DNA of 64,000 nucleotides, taken from contig JAFTXG010000019.1 in the NCBI GenBank assembly GCA_017461725.1, positions 124,001-188,000 on the forward strand, written 5' to 3'. Below, one piece after another: positions 1-8,684 of this stretch. The number at the start of each line of letters is the position of its first letter. Positions within the stretch are counted from its first letter, which is position 1. Below the pieces are notes generated by a model. It was given only the letters and a program-made list of their open reading frames with translations, ran no database searches and was not told the DNA's origin. Made by a program: the position numbers and the translations under genes. Source of the stretch: Lachnospiraceae bacterium (lineage in GTDB: Bacteria; Bacillota; Clostridia; Lachnospirales; Lachnospiraceae).

Positions 1-1
1 T

Positions 2-271
2 GAGATCAAGGATAGCGGATGGCAGCGCCGCTCCGTCGGCGAGACCGTAACCGTTATGGCTCGTCCCGAGGCTGTATATTTGGATGAGGACGGTATTTTC
101 GCGACCAACATTCTCAGTTCTATCTTCATGGGCAACATGCAGGAGTATATTACCGATACTCAGGGGCTGCAGATCATCATTGAGGATCACGATTTTGCTA
201 ACCGTAAGGTATACAGTGAAGGACAGATCAAATATGTAAACTTCAAGGAGAACAGTTTACATATTATCTAA
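2..271 (+). CDS. ABC transporter ATP-binding protein, C-terminal part (PotA/FbpC type)
   Basis: Only the last 89 codons lie in the window; the reading frame is open from base 2 and no start is present. The visible part begins with EIKDSGWQRRSVGETVTV and continues into ARPEAVYLDEDG. A 'RPE' step followed by short beta strands is typical of the TOBE domain that closes the ATPases of polyamine, iron and sugar importers. The Walker motifs would lie upstream. The next gene on the same strand encodes a lipoprotein binding protein of the iron/polyamine class, so the two probably serve one importer whose permease lies left of the window. Family assignment comes from the TOBE-like tail and context only. 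Confidence 0.72.
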   Translation, partial: EIKDSGWQRRSVGETVTVMARPEAVYLDEDGIFATNILSSIFMGNMQEYITDTQGLQIIIEDHDFANRKVYSEGQIKYVNFKENSLHII

Positions 272-291
272 CGTAATTAAGCTGGACGGCA

Positions 292-420
292 TTCACGCGG
301 AGACCGTGCCTGCACAGGACGAGGCGTGAACATCGGACAGCCGAACCGATATGAGCAAGTAGGCCGAAAGGACGGATTGCGAATATCGTTTAATACAAAC
401 CTTATTGGAATATCCAATAA
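292..420 (+). promoter_or_regulatory. Structured leader and 19-bp palindrome before the binding-protein gene
   Basis: The 173 bases between the ATPase stop and the lipoprotein gene hold several nested inverted repeats: TTCACGC (292-298) with GCGTGAA (324-330), ATCGG with CCGAT near 332-350, and GCAA with TTGC around a CCGAAAGG (GNRA) tetraloop near 354-380. At 402-420 lies a perfect palindrome, TTATTGGA-ATA-TCCAATAA, ending 24 bases before the start codon. The paired segments suggest a folded leader RNA; the palindrome could be a protein site. It matches no riboswitch class I can recognise, so no ligand is proposed. Confidence 0.4.
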
Positions 421-444
421 AAATAAAAGAAAAGGAGAAACACT

Positions 445-1548
445 ATGAAAAAACTGATTGCAATGCTTCTTGCGCTGGTAATGGTACTCTCTCTGGCAGC
501 TTGCGGCGAAAAGCCCGTTGACACCCAGACTGATGCTCCCAAGCAGACCGACGCTCCCAAGGCTACCGATGCACCTAAGGAGACCGAGGCTCCCACTGAT
601 GCAGCTCCCGAGATCAAGGGCGAGATCAACATCTACACCACTTTCAGTGATGACGCTATCCTTGCTCTTGAGGATTATGTTGCTGGAATCTACCCCGATC
701 TGACCATCAACATGGTTAAGATGAACGGTGGTGAGATGGCTAACCGTATCATGGCAGAGAAGGACAACCCTCAGGGTGACTTCGTTTGCGGTGCTTCCTG
801 TGAGACCTACATCCAGATGGGTGACTACGGCGTTCTGGAGCCCTACCAGCCTAAGGGCACCGAGGACTATCCTGCTATCGCTCACAGCCCCGAGTGGTAT
901 TGGTTCTCCACTCACTATTCCTACCTTGGATTCTACTGTGACCAGGAGTGGTTCAAGGCTCAGGGTATCGAGATTCCCGACAGCTGGGAAGATCTGCTGG
1001 ATCCTCGTCTTGAGGGACAGATCATCGTTACCAACCCCGGTACTTCCACCACCGGTTACATGGTACTTTCCGCTCTGATTCACCTGATGGGTGAGGAAGA
1101 GGCTCTTGAGTACTATGGAAAGCTTCACAAGAACGTTAAGAACTACGCATCCGGCGGAAGCGGCCCTTCCCAGTCCGTAGCACTTGGCGAGGCACCTGTA
1201 GGCGTTGGTTACATGCAGCATGGTATGCAGCTGATCAAGCAGGGTTACACCAACATGGTTATCTCCGCTCCTTCCGAGGGTACCGGTCTTGAGGTTTGCG
1301 CAGGCGCAGTTATCAAGGGTGCTAAGAATATGGACGCAGCTAAGGCTATCGCTGATATCCTGGCAAGCAGAGAGTGGCATGAGTATGCAGCTGAGACCTA
1401 CGCAGTAGGTATCATGTACCCCGATGGAGTTCCTTGTGATGGTCTTGAGGATTTCGTTGACACCAAGCTCATCGAGATCGACTACGCTTGGGCAGCAGCT
1501 AACAAGGATCGTATCCTTCCTCTGTGGTCTGCTATCACCGGTAACTAA
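445..1548 (+). CDS. Substrate-binding lipoprotein of an ABC importer (family 1, FbpA-like)
   Basis: 367 residues. The N-terminus has a short basic start, a hydrophobic core and a lipobox LAAC with the modified cysteine at residue 20, so the protein should be tethered to the outer face of the membrane. A linker of repeated TDAP units (about residues 26-52) follows, then a two-lobed binding domain starting GEINIYTTFSDDAILAL. That opening, and the later 'GTSTTGYMVLSALI' stretch, resemble binding proteins for ferric iron, thiamine or phosphonates (FbpA/AfuA group). The start has a good ribosome site (AAAAGGAGAAA). It follows a PotA/FbpC-type ATPase gene, consistent with one importer. The ligand cannot be read from sequence. 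The gene ends 44 bases before a strong terminator. Confidence 0.86.
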   Translation: MKKLIAMLLALVMVLSLAACGEKPVDTQTDAPKQTDAPKATDAPKETEAPTDAAPEIKGEINIYTTFSDDAILALEDYVAGIYPDLTINMVKMNGGEMANRIMAEKDNPQGDFVCGASCETYIQMGDYGVLEPYQPKGTEDYPAIAHSPEWYWFSTHYSYLGFYCDQEWFKAQGIEIPDSWEDLLDPRLEGQIIVTNPGTSTTGYMVLSALIHLMGEEEALEYYGKLHKNVKNYASGGSGPSQSVALGEAPVGVGYMQHGMQLIKQGYTNMVISAPSEGTGLEVCAGAVIKGAKNMDAAKAIADILASREWHEYAAETYAVGIMYPDGVPCDGLEDFVDTKLIEIDYAWAAANKDRILPLWSAITGN

Positions 1549-1589
1549 TTCGGATTGCCGAATCTGAAAACTGAATATTGAACGTATGG

Positions 1590-1615
1590 AAGGGGCACCT
1601 GCGGGTGCCCCTTTT
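1590..1615 (+). terminator. Rho-independent terminator
   Basis: Perfect stem AAGGGGCACC / GGTGCCCCTT around a TGCG tetraloop, followed by TTTT. It closes the binding-protein transcript and leaves only 19 bases before the next start codon. Confidence 0.9.
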
Positions 1616-1634
1616 CAAAACAGGAGGACGAACT

Positions 1635-2696
1635 ATGCTTTGCGATTTGACCAGACCTTTGGGACGGATCACCCGTTCCATCTGCCCTGAAAACCTCACC
1701 GGCGAGCCGGGAAAAGGAGGCGCTACTCCCTTAGAGCAGGGCAGTGCATACGCTGCGGCGAAGAATTTGGGTATCGGTTGGAAGGTAAATCCCTATATTG
1801 TGGTGGCGCCCGGTGAGACCATCACCCTGGCTGACATTAAGGGCATGGGTATGATCAACCACATCTGGTGCACGGTCACGAAGAAGTGGCGCAATTGTAT
1901 CCTGCGGATCTACTGGGACGATCAGGAGATCCCCAGTGTGGAATGCCCCATCGGCGATTTCTTCTGCATGGGCTGGCAGCAGTTTATGCAGATCAGTTCG
2001 ATCCCTGTGTGTGTAAATCCCCACAGCGGTCTCAACTGTTACTGGGATATGCCCTTCCGGAAACGGGCACGCTTTACGCTGGAAAACCGCGCCGAGGAGG
2101 AAATGACGATTTATTATCAGATCGACTACTGTCTGACGGAGATTCCCGAAGATGCCATGTATTTCCACGCCCAGTTCCGCCGAGTGAATCCTCTGCCCTA
2201 TAAGCAGGTGTACACGATCCTGGACGGAGTGAAGGGCAAGGGCCACTATGTGGGTACCTATCTGGCCTGGGGCGTAAACAATAACAACTGGTGGGGCGAG
2301 GGCGAAGTGAAGTTCTACATGGATGGAGACACCGAATTCCCTACCATCTGCGGAACCGGTCTGGAGGACTATTTCTGCGCTTCCTACGATTTTAAAAACC
2401 CGATCACCGGGGATGCATATCTGCCGTATTCCACTCCCTATACGGGGATGCAGGCCGTTCTGCCCGACGGTTTCCGCCGCAGCCAGCAGCGGTTTGGTAT
2501 GTACCGCTGGCATCTGACCGATCCGGTGTGCTTTGAGCAGGATCTGAAGGTGACCGTGCAGGCGCTGGGCTGGAGAGAGTACAAGCGCTATCTGCCCCTG
2601 CAGGATGATATCGCGTCGGTGGCTTACTGGTATCAGCAGCTGCCCACCATGCCGTTCCCGGAATTGCCGGATAAAGATTATCTGGAGGTAATCTGA
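1635..2696 (+). CDS. GH172-type glycoside hydrolase (DUF2961)
   Basis: 353 residues from ATG 1635, which has an AGGAGG site 7 bases upstream. An in-frame upstream start at 1578 is rejected because translation from it would run through the terminator stem. The motif GTGLEDYF near residue 235, the 'IWCTVTKKW' strand near residue 75 and the overall length match DUF2961, now glycoside hydrolase family 172. Characterised members act on difructose dianhydride, inulobiose-type fructosides or D-arabinan and often form trimers. There is no signal peptide, so it should act in the cytoplasm on an imported oligosaccharide. Exact substrate is unknown. It sits next to a region with GH32 genes, so a fructoside substrate is an attractive guess but only inference. 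Confidence 0.83.
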   Translation: MLCDLTRPLGRITRSICPENLTGEPGKGGATPLEQGSAYAAAKNLGIGWKVNPYIVVAPGETITLADIKGMGMINHIWCTVTKKWRNCILRIYWDDQEIPSVECPIGDFFCMGWQQFMQISSIPVCVNPHSGLNCYWDMPFRKRARFTLENRAEEEMTIYYQIDYCLTEIPEDAMYFHAQFRRVNPLPYKQVYTILDGVKGKGHYVGTYLAWGVNNNNWWGEGEVKFYMDGDTEFPTICGTGLEDYFCASYDFKNPITGDAYLPYSTPYTGMQAVLPDGFRRSQQRFGMYRWHLTDPVCFEQDLKVTVQALGWREYKRYLPLQDDIASVAYWYQQLPTMPFPELPDKDYLEVI

Positions 2697-2912
2697 GACA
2701 CTGTGTCGGGATCTGTTTGTACAGACCACACGGCGGCCCTCACCGTCTGCCGGATGGGTGCGCAGCCCAGCCTGCCGATGAGAGACGAAGTGGTGAAGTT
2801 AATGAGCGAAAAGTGAGCCTGAAAGAAACTATGAGTAGATAGTGATTAAAAGAAGTACTCTGTGATAGATGAGCCATGAGTGAATAGAAATAAGAAGATA
2901 GTAGTTAGAGAT

Positions 2913-2948
2913 AAAACGTCCGAAAACCAGCCGGTTTTCGGACGTTTT
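2913..2948. terminator. Bidirectional terminator between convergent genes
   Basis: A perfect 16-bp stem, AAAACGTCCGAAAACC with its complement, around a 4-base loop AGCC. It ends in TTTT on both strands and lies between the GH172 gene (plus) and the broken GH31/GDPD unit (minus). The 216 bases before it (2697-2912) contain no gene I can support. Confidence 0.88.
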
Positions 2949-2980
2949 GGTCAGTGATCAAGAGAGAATATTACAGTTGC

Positions 2981-3205
2981 TCAATTTGGCATCTTTTGCA
3001 TGAGCGCATATAGCTGGTCGGGAAAGTTTACTGTCATTCCATCTGCATTGCAACTATATACATGCTGCATGACAGCAATATTGGGGATTCCCCATGCGCG
3101 GACGCGAAAACCCTCGTTATGCCAACGGATTGTGTTTTCGTTGCTGAGCAGGGAGGAGTGAGGGCAAAGTTCCTGGGCGTCAATCTGCTTTAATTTTCTG
3201 ATCTT
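2981..3205 (-). pseudogene. 3' remnant of a glycerophosphodiester phosphodiesterase (GDPD) gene
   Basis: Read on the minus strand from about 3205 to the stop TGA at 2981-2983, one frame gives a stretch with HNEGFRVRAWGIPN and then CNADGMTVNFPDQLYALM. These match the last two strands of GDPD TIM barrels, where the 'haaGlkV.aWtvn' and 'GvDGiitnfPd' motifs are found. The catalytic front half (HRG motif) is absent and there is no start codon or ribosome site. The fragment overlaps the end of the broken GH31 gene in a different frame. The simplest reading is that a deletion removed the 3' end of GH31 and the 5' part of a following GDPD gene. Confidence 0.7.
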
Positions 3206-5169
3206 TTAATATCGGAATCAAATCCGGTCTTGAACAATGTACATAGAGCGGAATATGATCGATCGGTGCGGGAACATTAGGGATAAACGTTCCACCGGGG
3301 AAAACTTCTTCTGAGAATACATCAATCCAATCGTGTCCTAAGGGCAAGTAGACATTCCGCTCCCGCACACCATAATCCGTAACCGGACACACAAGGATGT
3401 CAGGACCAAACATAAACTCGTCATCAATGCCGATTACGTTGCTGTCCGCAGTATAATCAAAAACTAAAGGCCGCATTGGCGGTGTTCCGCGTAAGGAAGC
3501 TAATTGCATTTGCTCCATCACATAGGGGCGCAGTCGTTCGCGGGCATGCATTACATTGGTGATGTGAATTTGGGATTCACCGCCAAGGTTCCATGCCTCG
3601 TTGTTTTTACGGCGGCCATGCGTGCGGAATACAGGCAGAAACATTCCGTATTGATACCATCGGATCATTAATTCGCTGAAAACAGGACTGCAATTATCAG
3701 GGGTGATAAATCCGCCGATATCGCAAGTCCACCAAACGATACCGCTCATCATAACATTTAGTCCAACGCGGATATATTCTTTGAGGTGATGGAACGAGGA
3801 AAAAAATGTCATGAGGGGCGACACAAGCGCCATATCGCTGACTTCCCAACCACCCGTTTCGACAAATGGATACAATCTCATTTTCACCGGCAGAGATCAG
3901 TCCGTTGAAGATATTTCTCTGGTGGCAAACAACAAAATAAGAATGAGCTTCCAAGGCCGGAGCTATATGATAAGAGACTTTGTCGTAGTCGCGAATTGTA
4001 TGGAATTCATCGCATGGATCTAACCAAAAGGTGTGAATGCCCAAATCAAAGTAATTTTGTTTCCATTCATTCCATAGGTATTCGGCGGCTTTGGGATTCG
4101 TGGGATCATACTGATACTTTGGACCGTAAAACTCGACGAGGTCATGTTTGCCGTCAATTGATCCGGTAAAGAGGTTCGCTTCTTTCATGGCAATATAATT
4201 GTCGCTCTTTTCGTCGATCAATGTCCACGGCGAAACCATGATGCGAACACCCATATCCTTCAGCTCATTGATCATTTCCACTGGGTTGGGCCAATAATCA
4301 GGATCTAATTTCCAGTCTCCGACGTTTTTCCAATGCATATAGTCGATAACAATTACGGAAAGCGGGAGCCCAAGCCTTTTGTATTCGCGTGCGGTTTCGA
4401 GAATCTCCTGCTGGGATTCGTATCTCAGTTTGCATTGCCAAAAGCCGGATGCCCAATATGGAAATTTGGGTGCATGACCGGTGGCATCAGCGTATTTTTC
4501 GAGAATATCCGCGTAAGAGTTGCCTGATACAACAAGAAAATCGACGCATTTGCACCCGTAGGATACCCAACGTGTCATGTTGTTGGCGAATTCAACACGC
4601 CCGAGGGAGGGATTATTCCATAAAAAACCATAGCCACGGCTTGAAACGGCAAAGGGGACGGTTGCTTTAACATGGCGTTGATAGAGGTCAATGACACTTC
4701 CTTTGAGATTTAAACGGCCTGTTGAGTTTTCGCCCATACCGTAAAATTGCTCATCGTCGTAAGCATCTAAATGCAATTCGAATTGAAACAAGTCATTGTC
4801 GATAGGCTTGAACGTGTGTGTACCGGGGTTGTGAGCCCAAACTACATAGTCATATTCCTCAAAGAGGAGGGTCTTATCGTTGCTGCTATGTTTAAAGAAA
4901 GATAAGTGTCCTTGCTGAGTATATGTATTGCTGATGCAGACAGAGATATCTCCGTTTCTTAACGAAACGCTGTGCTCGTCCATGTTGAACACGCCCTTCT
5001 GTTTGAGCGGAATATCCAAACTCCAGTCGGAGGTCTTTTTGCTGTTGTAGGGTGTCATGGTAACGCGCAATCCATCGCGTCCCCAGGGCCGGACTTCTAT
5101 CGTGCATTCGTGATCGAAAAATATCAGAGTATCGTCAACATATTGGATTTTATCGCACAGTTCGTTCAT
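3180..5169 (-). pseudogene. GH31 alpha-glucosidase/alpha-xylosidase, frameshifted and 3'-truncated
   Basis: Two overlapping minus-strand frames together make one GH31 enzyme of about 662 residues. The first frame carries the N-terminal sandwich and most of the barrel, with the nucleophile motif FWLDPCDE (Asp about residue 385) and GSQRYGACVAPHDI, whose Asp is the expected acid/base. The second resumes with FSSFHHLKEYIRVGLN and MMSGIVWWTCDIGGF. The shift maps to seven A at 3800-3806 (seven T in the coding strand); six would restore one frame. After the 'IDHIPLYVHCSRPDLIPIL' strand the usual distal C-terminal domain is missing and the sequence runs into a GDPD remnant. Start 5169 is preferred because AAAGGAAAAGG precedes it. 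A sequencing error or slippage in the homopolymer is possible, but the missing 3' end also argues for decay. Confidence 0.8.
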
Positions 5170-5198
5170 TTGACCTTTTCCTTTCATTGATCAGAGTA

Positions 5199-6731
5199 TT
5201 AATATGTGTTGGTTGGCATCATTTCCCAAGAAAAGACGTCGCCAAAGTCAGCCCCGTCCGAAAATGCAAAAACGTTGACCGCAGCGGAAGGATTGGATGG
5301 GTATATGCGGCGGCATATCGCTTGCCGGTGATTGACAAAAACTTCTACCACTGATTGATCGACAAATATATCAATGCATAACTTTTCTCCGCTGGAAAGA
5401 GTGAAGGGGGCTTTTTCGCGGTTAAGGCGTCCTTCGGCACCGCTGTGTGTGGAATCCACTATCAGCAAATTCTGAACGGTGTCAATGCTGATCTCGGTGT
5501 ATTCATTTGCTATGGGGTCTTCCCGAACAATAAAACCGATTCTGGTAGCATTTTCTATTTCGATTTGTGCTTTGAGTCGGAAGGAACGCCCGTTTTTTAC
5601 CGGGAGCGATAGCCTGCCGTTTATTGTTCCTGCTGAGAAAATTTGCTCATTATACTGAAGAGAATCTAATTCCAGAATGGGAGCCATTCTGAGCCCGCCA
5701 TCGTACCAGAACTCTCTGGGTAATCCGAAAATGCCACTCCAGCCAAAGCGCGCAAAAGCGTTTTCAGGATTGTCAATGAGCCAAAACCACCCAATTTGTC
5801 GCTTTTTCGGGTCAATCAATGCTTCGGGCGCAAAAACGGTATTATCAACCCAGGAAAAACGGCCGTGCTCCTTGGGAAAGAAAGTTTCGCCGCATAAATT
5901 GCCGATATAATACTGTGCTCCCTTGTTATGCGAAATAAACAACTGAAGCCATTTGTCTGTAAGTATTCCGTTGGAGCGGCGATCCGGAAGAGGAAGAAAA
6001 CTGGGGCACATATCATCCTCAGTGGCGTCCGGCCAGTCCGGGCCTAAATGGGGGTTAGTATAGAAGCGATGTACAAACTCCCAGTTGCGTAAATCTTTTG
6101 AACGAAAGAGATCTGTCCAATCCCCCATATATTTTTCTTCGGAATTCTGGTCACGTCCGTAGGTGTCGAGCACGGGTTTGTTTCCTGTTTGCATATAGTA
6201 ATAGCCATTTTGCTTCCAGATATTGCTGGGATCTGCGCAGGCAATATGTTCTAAGACATCATTTTTTCTTAAATCTACAGTTCCCCAATGTTCGATGGAG
6301 CCTTGAATGGCAATGGGAGTCAAGCGAGTCCAATGGTCATAAGGGGGCTTTGAACACGCGAGAGCAATACCGCCGTTATCAACAGATGGATCATTTGAGT
6401 CGTATTTCCAAAAGGAAAGATAAGCAGTCTGATCGTCATCAACAAAAGCGCCTCCGCTAAAGCAACCATGGTCGCCGTCAATGCTTGTCAGGGCGTCGGG
6501 ATGATGACGCCAATGCAACAGGTCAAGAGATGATATGTGACCCCAATGGAAACCGCCGGTCTCCTCGTTTGCATATAGGTACATCAGGTGGTAGCGTCCG
6601 TCAGCAAAAAAAGCACCATTGGGATCGCCGGGAGTCCCGTTACCATCGGGAATGGCAAAGTGGTAACCAGGGCGATACGGATCTGAAAGCAATTTTTCGC
6701 GGTAATGGCGAGTGGTAAGTGATTCGGTCAT
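5199..6731 (-). CDS. GH32 fructosidase (invertase/fructanase family)
   Basis: 510 residues, no signal peptide, so probably cytoplasmic. The five-bladed propeller begins with GDPNGAFF, where Asp36 is the expected nucleophile, and FHWGHISSLDLLHW follows. CADPSNIW (about residue 165) stands where the RDP transition-state stabiliser lies. The acid/base motif is unusual: instead of ECP the sequence reads EDDMCPSF (238-245), so the Glu is probably 238 with altered spacing. The C-terminal sandwich contains DIFVDQSVVEVFVN, typical of GH32. It starts after an AGAGGA site and lies 29 bases upstream of the GH31 start, so the two formed an operon. An operator-like site lies 46 bases upstream. Expected role: hydrolysis of beta-fructosides such as sucrose, fructo-oligosaccharides or levan fragments. 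Confidence 0.88.
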   Translation of the reverse strand: MTESLTTRHYREKLLSDPYRPGYHFAIPDGNGTPGDPNGAFFADGRYHLMYLYANEETGGFHWGHISSLDLLHWRHHPDALTSIDGDHGCFSGGAFVDDDQTAYLSFWKYDSNDPSVDNGGIALACSKPPYDHWTRLTPIAIQGSIEHWGTVDLRKNDVLEHIACADPSNIWKQNGYYYMQTGNKPVLDTYGRDQNSEEKYMGDWTDLFRSKDLRNWEFVHRFYTNPHLGPDWPDATEDDMCPSFLPLPDRRSNGILTDKWLQLFISHNKGAQYYIGNLCGETFFPKEHGRFSWVDNTVFAPEALIDPKKRQIGWFWLIDNPENAFARFGWSGIFGLPREFWYDGGLRMAPILELDSLQYNEQIFSAGTINGRLSLPVKNGRSFRLKAQIEIENATRIGFIVREDPIANEYTEISIDTVQNLLIVDSTHSGAEGRLNREKAPFTLSSGEKLCIDIFVDQSVVEVFVNHRQAICRRIYPSNPSAAVNVFAFSDGADFGDVFSWEMMPTNTY

Positions 6732-6776
6732 GTTTTTTCCTCTCTCAAATTATATTATTTTCTGAATGGATAATAA

Positions 6777-6790
6777 TGGGAACGATTTCA
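6777..6790. promoter_or_regulatory. LacI-type operator-like site, degenerate copy
   Basis: TGGGAACGATTTCA matches 11 of 14 bases of the perfect palindrome at 6909-6922, with the left half identical. It lies 46 bases upstream of the GH32 start on the minus strand. Both copies are probably bound by the LacI protein encoded at 12.3 kb (inference from proximity). Confidence 0.55.
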
Positions 6791-6844
6791 TGAAAATAAT
6801 ATAGCATGAAAATCAAAAAAAATCAATAAAAAATAAAAAAATTG

Positions 6845-6874
6845 TTGACAATGGTGTAAAAAGGGGCGTATTAT
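6845..6874 (+). promoter_or_regulatory. Promoter of the GH32-like lipoprotein/ABC operon
   Basis: A perfect -35 box TTGACA (6845-6850), an 18-bp spacer and -10 box TATTAT (6869-6874). The expected start of transcription near 6881 lies about 28 bases before the operator palindrome, so a bound repressor would block elongation. Confidence 0.75.
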
Positions 6875-6908
6875 AGGGGTGTGCATCTCAAAAAGGACAA
6901 AACAAAAG

Positions 6909-6922
6909 TGGGAACGTTCCCA
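6909..6922. promoter_or_regulatory. Perfect LacI-type operator palindrome
   Basis: TGGGAACGTTCCCA is a perfect 14-bp palindrome with a central CG, the usual shape of LacI-family operators. It lies between the promoter and the ribosome site of the lipoprotein gene. Confidence 0.75.
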
Positions 6923-6942
6923 TAAAAAGTGAGGAGGAAATA

Positions 6943-8658
6943 ATGAACAACAAGGTCGTGCTTACTTGTTTGACAGGAGTATTGAGCCTGGTTCTATTAC
7001 AGGGGTGTGCATCGGTGCAGACTACTGTGCAGGATGAGGAGACGTTTCAAACAGAGATAGAGATACAAGAGTTTTTGGAAACAGAATTAGATGACAACAG
7101 TGACAGAGATGAAGCAGAGGCGATTATGGAAACAAAAAAAGCAAAAATCCGTTACAGCCCGGATGGATATAGTATGTGGGATTCATGGTATGTAGAAAAA
7201 GATGGAGAGATTCATTTGATTCATTTAAAGGGGTTAGCGGGAGGTATTTCCTATAATGAAGCCGAGGAGGCTGTCAGGGGATACGGTCATGCGGTCACGC
7301 CAGATTTGGTACACTGGACGGAACAGCAGGATATTTTAAACGTGGACAGGAGTAAACATCCCTACGATCAGGAATTTCGATATACGGGCTGTACAGTGGA
7401 ACATGAAGGTACATATTACACATTCTATACCATGAGAAAAGGGCTCGGACAGCGAATCGGAGTTGCTACTTCAAAGGATCTTTACGAATGGAAAGAATAT
7501 GAAGGAAACCCAGTGTTGGTGCCCAACGAGCAGTGGTTCATTACGTTCGCAAATGAAAACGTTAGCAATCATAAGGCTTGGGGAGGTGTGGTCGATTGCC
7601 GGGATATGTTAGTGGTAAAGGATGACCAGGGAGATGGCTTTTGGGGATACTTTGTAGCATCGGCAGATACCGGAAAGACAACACCTACATCAGTAGTGGG
7701 CGTGGCATATTCATGGGATTTGTTGAACTGGGAACAGAGAGGGATCGCATATATGCCGGACAGTGTTGCGATGCCTGAAATGATCGATGTGTTTCAAATC
7801 GGTGAGAAATGGTATATGACACTTACCACGGCAAAAAACAATGGATGTCTTAGCGGGTTTTCTGACCCATATATAACCAGAGCGCAGATATATGCGGTTT
7901 CGGATTCTCCACAAGGGCCGTTTGTGGAAAATTACGATGACAATGTTATGATGGGAGGTCAATTAAGCAGTGGCTATAGTTCAAGAAGCATTGTTTTTGA
8001 GGGAAAACGGCGTGTCTTGTATACAGATAACAACTACGGAAACGCAGTGGTGTCTCTTCCGAAGGACGTTAATGTAAACGAAGATAGGCACTTGAGATTG
8101 TACTACTCCGGAGATATTTTGCAGAATATTCGTACCGGGGAATTGAAAAATTCGATTGCGATCCAACCGACAACAAGCTTTGCGTGGAATACTAAGGGTG
8201 GAGATTGGAAGAAGAACGGAGATAATTATTCCTGTTCGACGGATAGGAACAGTTGGCAGGCATTTTTGATGAAAGGCATGGCAAATAACCTGGAACTGGA
8301 ATTTGTCATGGATGGTCAAAGTGATTGCTCGATGTTAGGCATTGTGCTGTCGAATAGGGGGGACGGAAAATATCTCAATGATTTAAATCATATTTTGGCG
8401 ATTGATCTGAATAACGATAGAGTTTATTTGACCAACGCAGAATGGGATTTAACGAATTGCAGAGAGTATTTGTTTGAGGAAAACACCGAATATCATTTCA
8501 GAATGCTGTTATTGGGTAACACAATTGAGCTGTATATCAATGATGAGTTTGTTTTTAATTCCGGAATTGATAATGCAGGGGCAAATCGAGCCGGTTTGTT
8601 TGTAAATGATGGGACGATTCAGATAAATGATCTCGCACTATATGGTTTGGAAGAATAA
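6943..8658 (+). CDS. Lipoprotein with GH32/GH43-type beta-propeller and lectin-like C-domain
   Basis: 571 residues. A signal peptide ends in lipobox LLQGC (Cys22), and a Glu/Asp-rich linker (about 28-65) precedes the domain, so the enzyme should be displayed outside the cell. The propeller starts YSPDGYSMWDSWYVEKDGE, with Asp80 in the place of the catalytic nucleophile of GH32/GH43/GH68 enzymes; further blade repeats such as HAVTPDLVHW and GVATSKDLYEW follow. Residues about 415-571 look like a concanavalin-type sandwich (LELEFVMDGQ, IELYINDEFVFNSG). First gene of an operon with an LplB/LplC-type importer; its stop overlaps a possible early start of the next gene. It probably trims a fructose- or arabinose-containing glycan before uptake. 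The family within the propeller clans is not certain. Confidence 0.75.
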   Translation: MNNKVVLTCLTGVLSLVLLQGCASVQTTVQDEETFQTEIEIQEFLETELDDNSDRDEAEAIMETKKAKIRYSPDGYSMWDSWYVEKDGEIHLIHLKGLAGGISYNEAEEAVRGYGHAVTPDLVHWTEQQDILNVDRSKHPYDQEFRYTGCTVEHEGTYYTFYTMRKGLGQRIGVATSKDLYEWKEYEGNPVLVPNEQWFITFANENVSNHKAWGGVVDCRDMLVVKDDQGDGFWGYFVASADTGKTTPTSVVGVAYSWDLLNWEQRGIAYMPDSVAMPEMIDVFQIGEKWYMTLTTAKNNGCLSGFSDPYITRAQIYAVSDSPQGPFVENYDDNVMMGGQLSSGYSSRSIVFEGKRRVLYTDNNYGNAVVSLPKDVNVNEDRHLRLYYSGDILQNIRTGELKNSIAIQPTTSFAWNTKGGDWKKNGDNYSCSTDRNSWQAFLMKGMANNLELEFVMDGQSDCSMLGIVLSNRGDGKYLNDLNHILAIDLNNDRVYLTNAEWDLTNCREYLFEENTEYHFRMLLLGNTIELYINDEFVFNSGIDNAGANRAGLFVNDGTIQINDLALYGLEE

Positions 8659-8684
8659 TGTTGAAGAGGAAGGAGAGCTGGGTA

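Noticed and set aside
277..1380. Long open frame opposite the first lipoprotein gene
   Set aside because: Mirror of a real gene with biased codons; no start signal and no recognisable fold.
1578..1634. Earlier in-frame start of the GH172 gene
   Set aside because: It lies before the terminator stem and has no ribosome site; ATG 1635 has AGGAGG at the right distance.
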